From an uncultured Alphaproteobacteria bacterium (GTDB taxonomy: Bacteria; Pseudomonadota; Alphaproteobacteria; RF32; CAG-239), in contig CASZWJ010000002.1 in NCBI GenBank assembly GCA_949493535.1, positions 55,165-119,164 of the forward strand: DNA of 64,000 nt. Reading direction: 5' to 3'. Positions 62,592-64,000 of the stretch are shown here, piece by piece. The notes beneath the pieces are model-generated. The model was not told the origin of the DNA. It was given only the letters and a program-made list of their open reading frames with translations, and searched no databases. Made by a program: the position numbers and the translations under genes. Numbering within the stretch: the first letter of the stretch is position 1; the number at the start of each line of letters is the position of its first letter.

Positions 62592-63851
62592 TTAAATATA
62601 TCCTTTAACTTTTTCAACAATGCCGTCTAAGACTTTTGCTTCTCCGTAAGCCCAGTTATAAGCCAAACTTCTCTTAGCCTCAAGCAGGTCTTTATTTGTC
62701 AAAAGTTGCAGCAAGGCTTCTTCAAGTTCTACAACGTCATTGACTTGAATAACGGCATCGGCTTTTTTGGCGCGGTTCATGGCATCGGTAAAATTATGCA
62801 TGTGCGGTCCGACCAAAACGGCATCGCGGAAGCGGGAAGGTTCCATAAAATTTTGTCCGCCGTGCGGAATGAGCGAACCTCCGATGAAAACAATCGGCGC
62901 CATATCATACCAGATGCCGACTTCGCCGATTGTGTCGGCAATGTAAACGTCTGTTGTTTTGCTGATTTTTTCGCCTTTAGAGCGCAAAGCGGTTTTTAAT
63001 CCCAATTCGTTCAATTGCTCTTGGATTTCAGGGCCGCGGTTGGGGTGGCGCGGCGCAATGATTGTAATTAACCCCGGCACTTTTTCAATAACGCGTTTCA
63101 AAAATTTGCCGATTTTTAATTCTTCGTCATTATGGGTCGAGCTGACAGCCCATAGCGGCCGGCCTTCGATTTGTTCCATAATTTCGGCCTTTTTTTCTGC
63201 GTCGACAGGCGGATTGATACCGGCGTACTTCAAGTTGCCGAGGCACATGGAATCTTTTGCGCCCAGAACGCGCAGGCGGTAAGCGTCTTCTTCTGATTGT
63301 CCGAGACAATAAGTGAAGCAGCCCAGCAACTCTTTGCTGATGAAGTCAAATTGCTGCCAGCGTTTGAAGGATTTATTGGAAATGCGCCCGTTAACCAAAA
63401 TCAGCGGAATATTTTTGCGCTTAATGCCGGAAAGCAATGCCGGCCATAAGTCAGATTCAAACCACAATACCAAATCCGGATGCCAATGCTTGATAAAACG
63501 GGAGACAAATTTGGGATTGTCAATCGGAATATATTGGTGAAAAGCCCGTTCAGGCAAACGTTTGCCCATAACCTCGGCAGAAGTGACGGTGCCGGTTGTG
63601 ACCATAATATGCGCGTCAGGATAATTTTCCAGCAATTTGTTAATCAGCGGCAGCATAGATAAAGATTCGCCCACGGAGGCGCCATGAAACCAAATGAGTT
63701 TTCCGTCCGGGCGTTTCATTTTGGGTTTGCCGATACGTTCGTTGAAGCGTTTTATATCTTCTTTACCGTTTTGTTGGCGCTTTTTAATATAGCGGCGGAT
63801 AACCAGCGGATATAAAATGCGGATAAGAGTGTTATAAATGCTGATAAACAT
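62592..63851 (-). CDS. waaA: 3-deoxy-D-manno-octulosonic acid transferase
   Basis: Adds Kdo to lipid A precursor; a 419-aa family 30 glycosyltransferase. An N-terminal hydrophobic anchor (ISIYNTLIRILYPLVIRRYI) is followed by IWFHGASVGESLSMLPLI (catalytic Glu region), MVTTGTVTSAEVMGKRLP, HQYIPIDNP and the second-domain GGSLIPHGGQNFMEPSRFRD. It lies between lpxK and a partial acyltransferase-like gene on the same strand, with two bases between neighbours on each side. This order is common in alphaproteobacteria. Confidence 0.96.
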   Translation of the reverse strand: MFISIYNTLIRILYPLVIRRYIKKRQQNGKEDIKRFNERIGKPKMKRPDGKLIWFHGASVGESLSMLPLINKLLENYPDAHIMVTTGTVTSAEVMGKRLPERAFHQYIPIDNPKFVSRFIKHWHPDLVLWFESDLWPALLSGIKRKNIPLILVNGRISNKSFKRWQQFDFISKELLGCFTYCLGQSEEDAYRLRVLGAKDSMCLGNLKYAGINPPVDAEKKAEIMEQIEGRPLWAVSSTHNDEELKIGKFLKRVIEKVPGLITIIAPRHPNRGPEIQEQLNELGLKTALRSKGEKISKTTDVYIADTIGEVGIWYDMAPIVFIGGSLIPHGGQNFMEPSRFRDAVLVGPHMHNFTDAMNRAKKADAVIQVNDVVELEEALLQLLTNKDLLEAKRSLAYNWAYGEAKVLDGIVEKVKGYI

Positions 63852-63853
63852 AT

Positions 63854-64000
63854 CTAATTTCCTTTATTGGTTTTCGGACGGTCGTTTTTGTTTTTTATTT
63901 CGCTTCCCGGTTTGGTGGGCGTGATGCCCATTTTTTTATCGGCGTCATAATTTAATTTATTCAGTTCATTTTCAATTGTCTGCCGATATTGTTCAAGTTC
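63854..64000 (-). CDS. Partial gene: C-terminus of a probable lysophospholipid acyltransferase
   Basis: Only the last 48 codons are in the window (ELEQYRQTIENELNKLNYDA to TNKGN, stop at 63854-63856). The helical ending with NELNKLNYDADKKMGI and its place just before waaA fit the DUF374 lysophospholipid acyltransferases that often precede waaA in alphaproteobacteria. The catalytic part lies outside the window, so the assignment rests on context and a short tail. Confidence 0.5.
   Translation of the reverse strand, partial: ELEQYRQTIENELNKLNYDADKKMGITPTKPGSEIKNKNDRPKTNKGN

Overview
The window looks like chromosome of a diderm alphaproteobacterium with a fairly low GC content. The evidence is a circularly permuted two-piece tmRNA gene beside an alphaproteobacterial-type sspB, lipid A and Kdo genes (lpxK, waaA), ThyX instead of ThyA, and two large autotransporters. 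An uncultured, perhaps gut-associated, Rhodospirillales-like lineage would fit, but that placement is inference. Gene density is high, intergenic gaps are short, and Rho-independent hairpins are common.

Layout. 0.1-3.1 kb: a subtilisin-like autotransporter. 3.3-13.3 kb: glmM, a frameshifted small gene with a membrane partner, a YjfB-like peptide, a candidate structured RNA, twin ArsB/NhaD permeases, trmJ and two secreted proteins, mnmA, cysE and a hydrolase. 13.4-24.4 kb: sspB and tmRNA, thyX opposite dut, a polyprenol-kinase-like protein, alaS, tspO, sfsA, map and radC. 24.5-29.3 kb: tRNA-Pro and tRNA-Arg, each followed by unusual tRNA-derived repeats, and three poorly known proteins. 29.6-33.8 kb: a giant beta-helical autotransporter whose N-terminal module matches the first one. 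33.9-46.3 kb: methyltransferase, lipoprotein, TM2 protein, recA, yihY-like, fabI, sppA, gatCAB, Nudix and ZIP genes. 46.6-48.1 kb: tRNA-Ser with the same kind of downstream repeat, a small membrane protein, and a lipoprotein preceded by a structured, terminator-ending RNA. 48.3-51.7 kb: two surface-polysaccharide genes sharing a KLFG-motif tail.

51.7-57.2 kb is a complete, compact type II-C CRISPR-Cas locus: tracrRNA on the minus strand with its own promoter and terminator, then cas9 (1002 aa), cas1, cas2, a bidirectional hairpin, and 15 full 36-bp repeats with 30-bp spacers plus a truncated 16th repeat. crRNAs should be read from the minus strand, probably from extended -10 boxes inside the repeats. 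Two spacer pairs differ only at synonymous codon positions. This implies repeated acquisition from the same coding sites of diverged invaders. The right end holds an amidoligase/N-formylglutamate amidohydrolase pair, an MsrA homologue lacking its catalytic cysteine, an aldo/keto reductase, and lpxK-waaA.

The least explained signals are three. First, all three tRNA genes are followed by a large palindrome made of the tRNA 3' end, the terminator and an inverted tRNA-3'-end-like sequence, with a further 3'-end copy downstream. Second, a dispersed hairpin with a conserved tip and covarying stems occurs in the tmRNA spacer, after fabI and after gatC. Third, there are two candidate structured RNAs at 5.6 and 47.4 kb.
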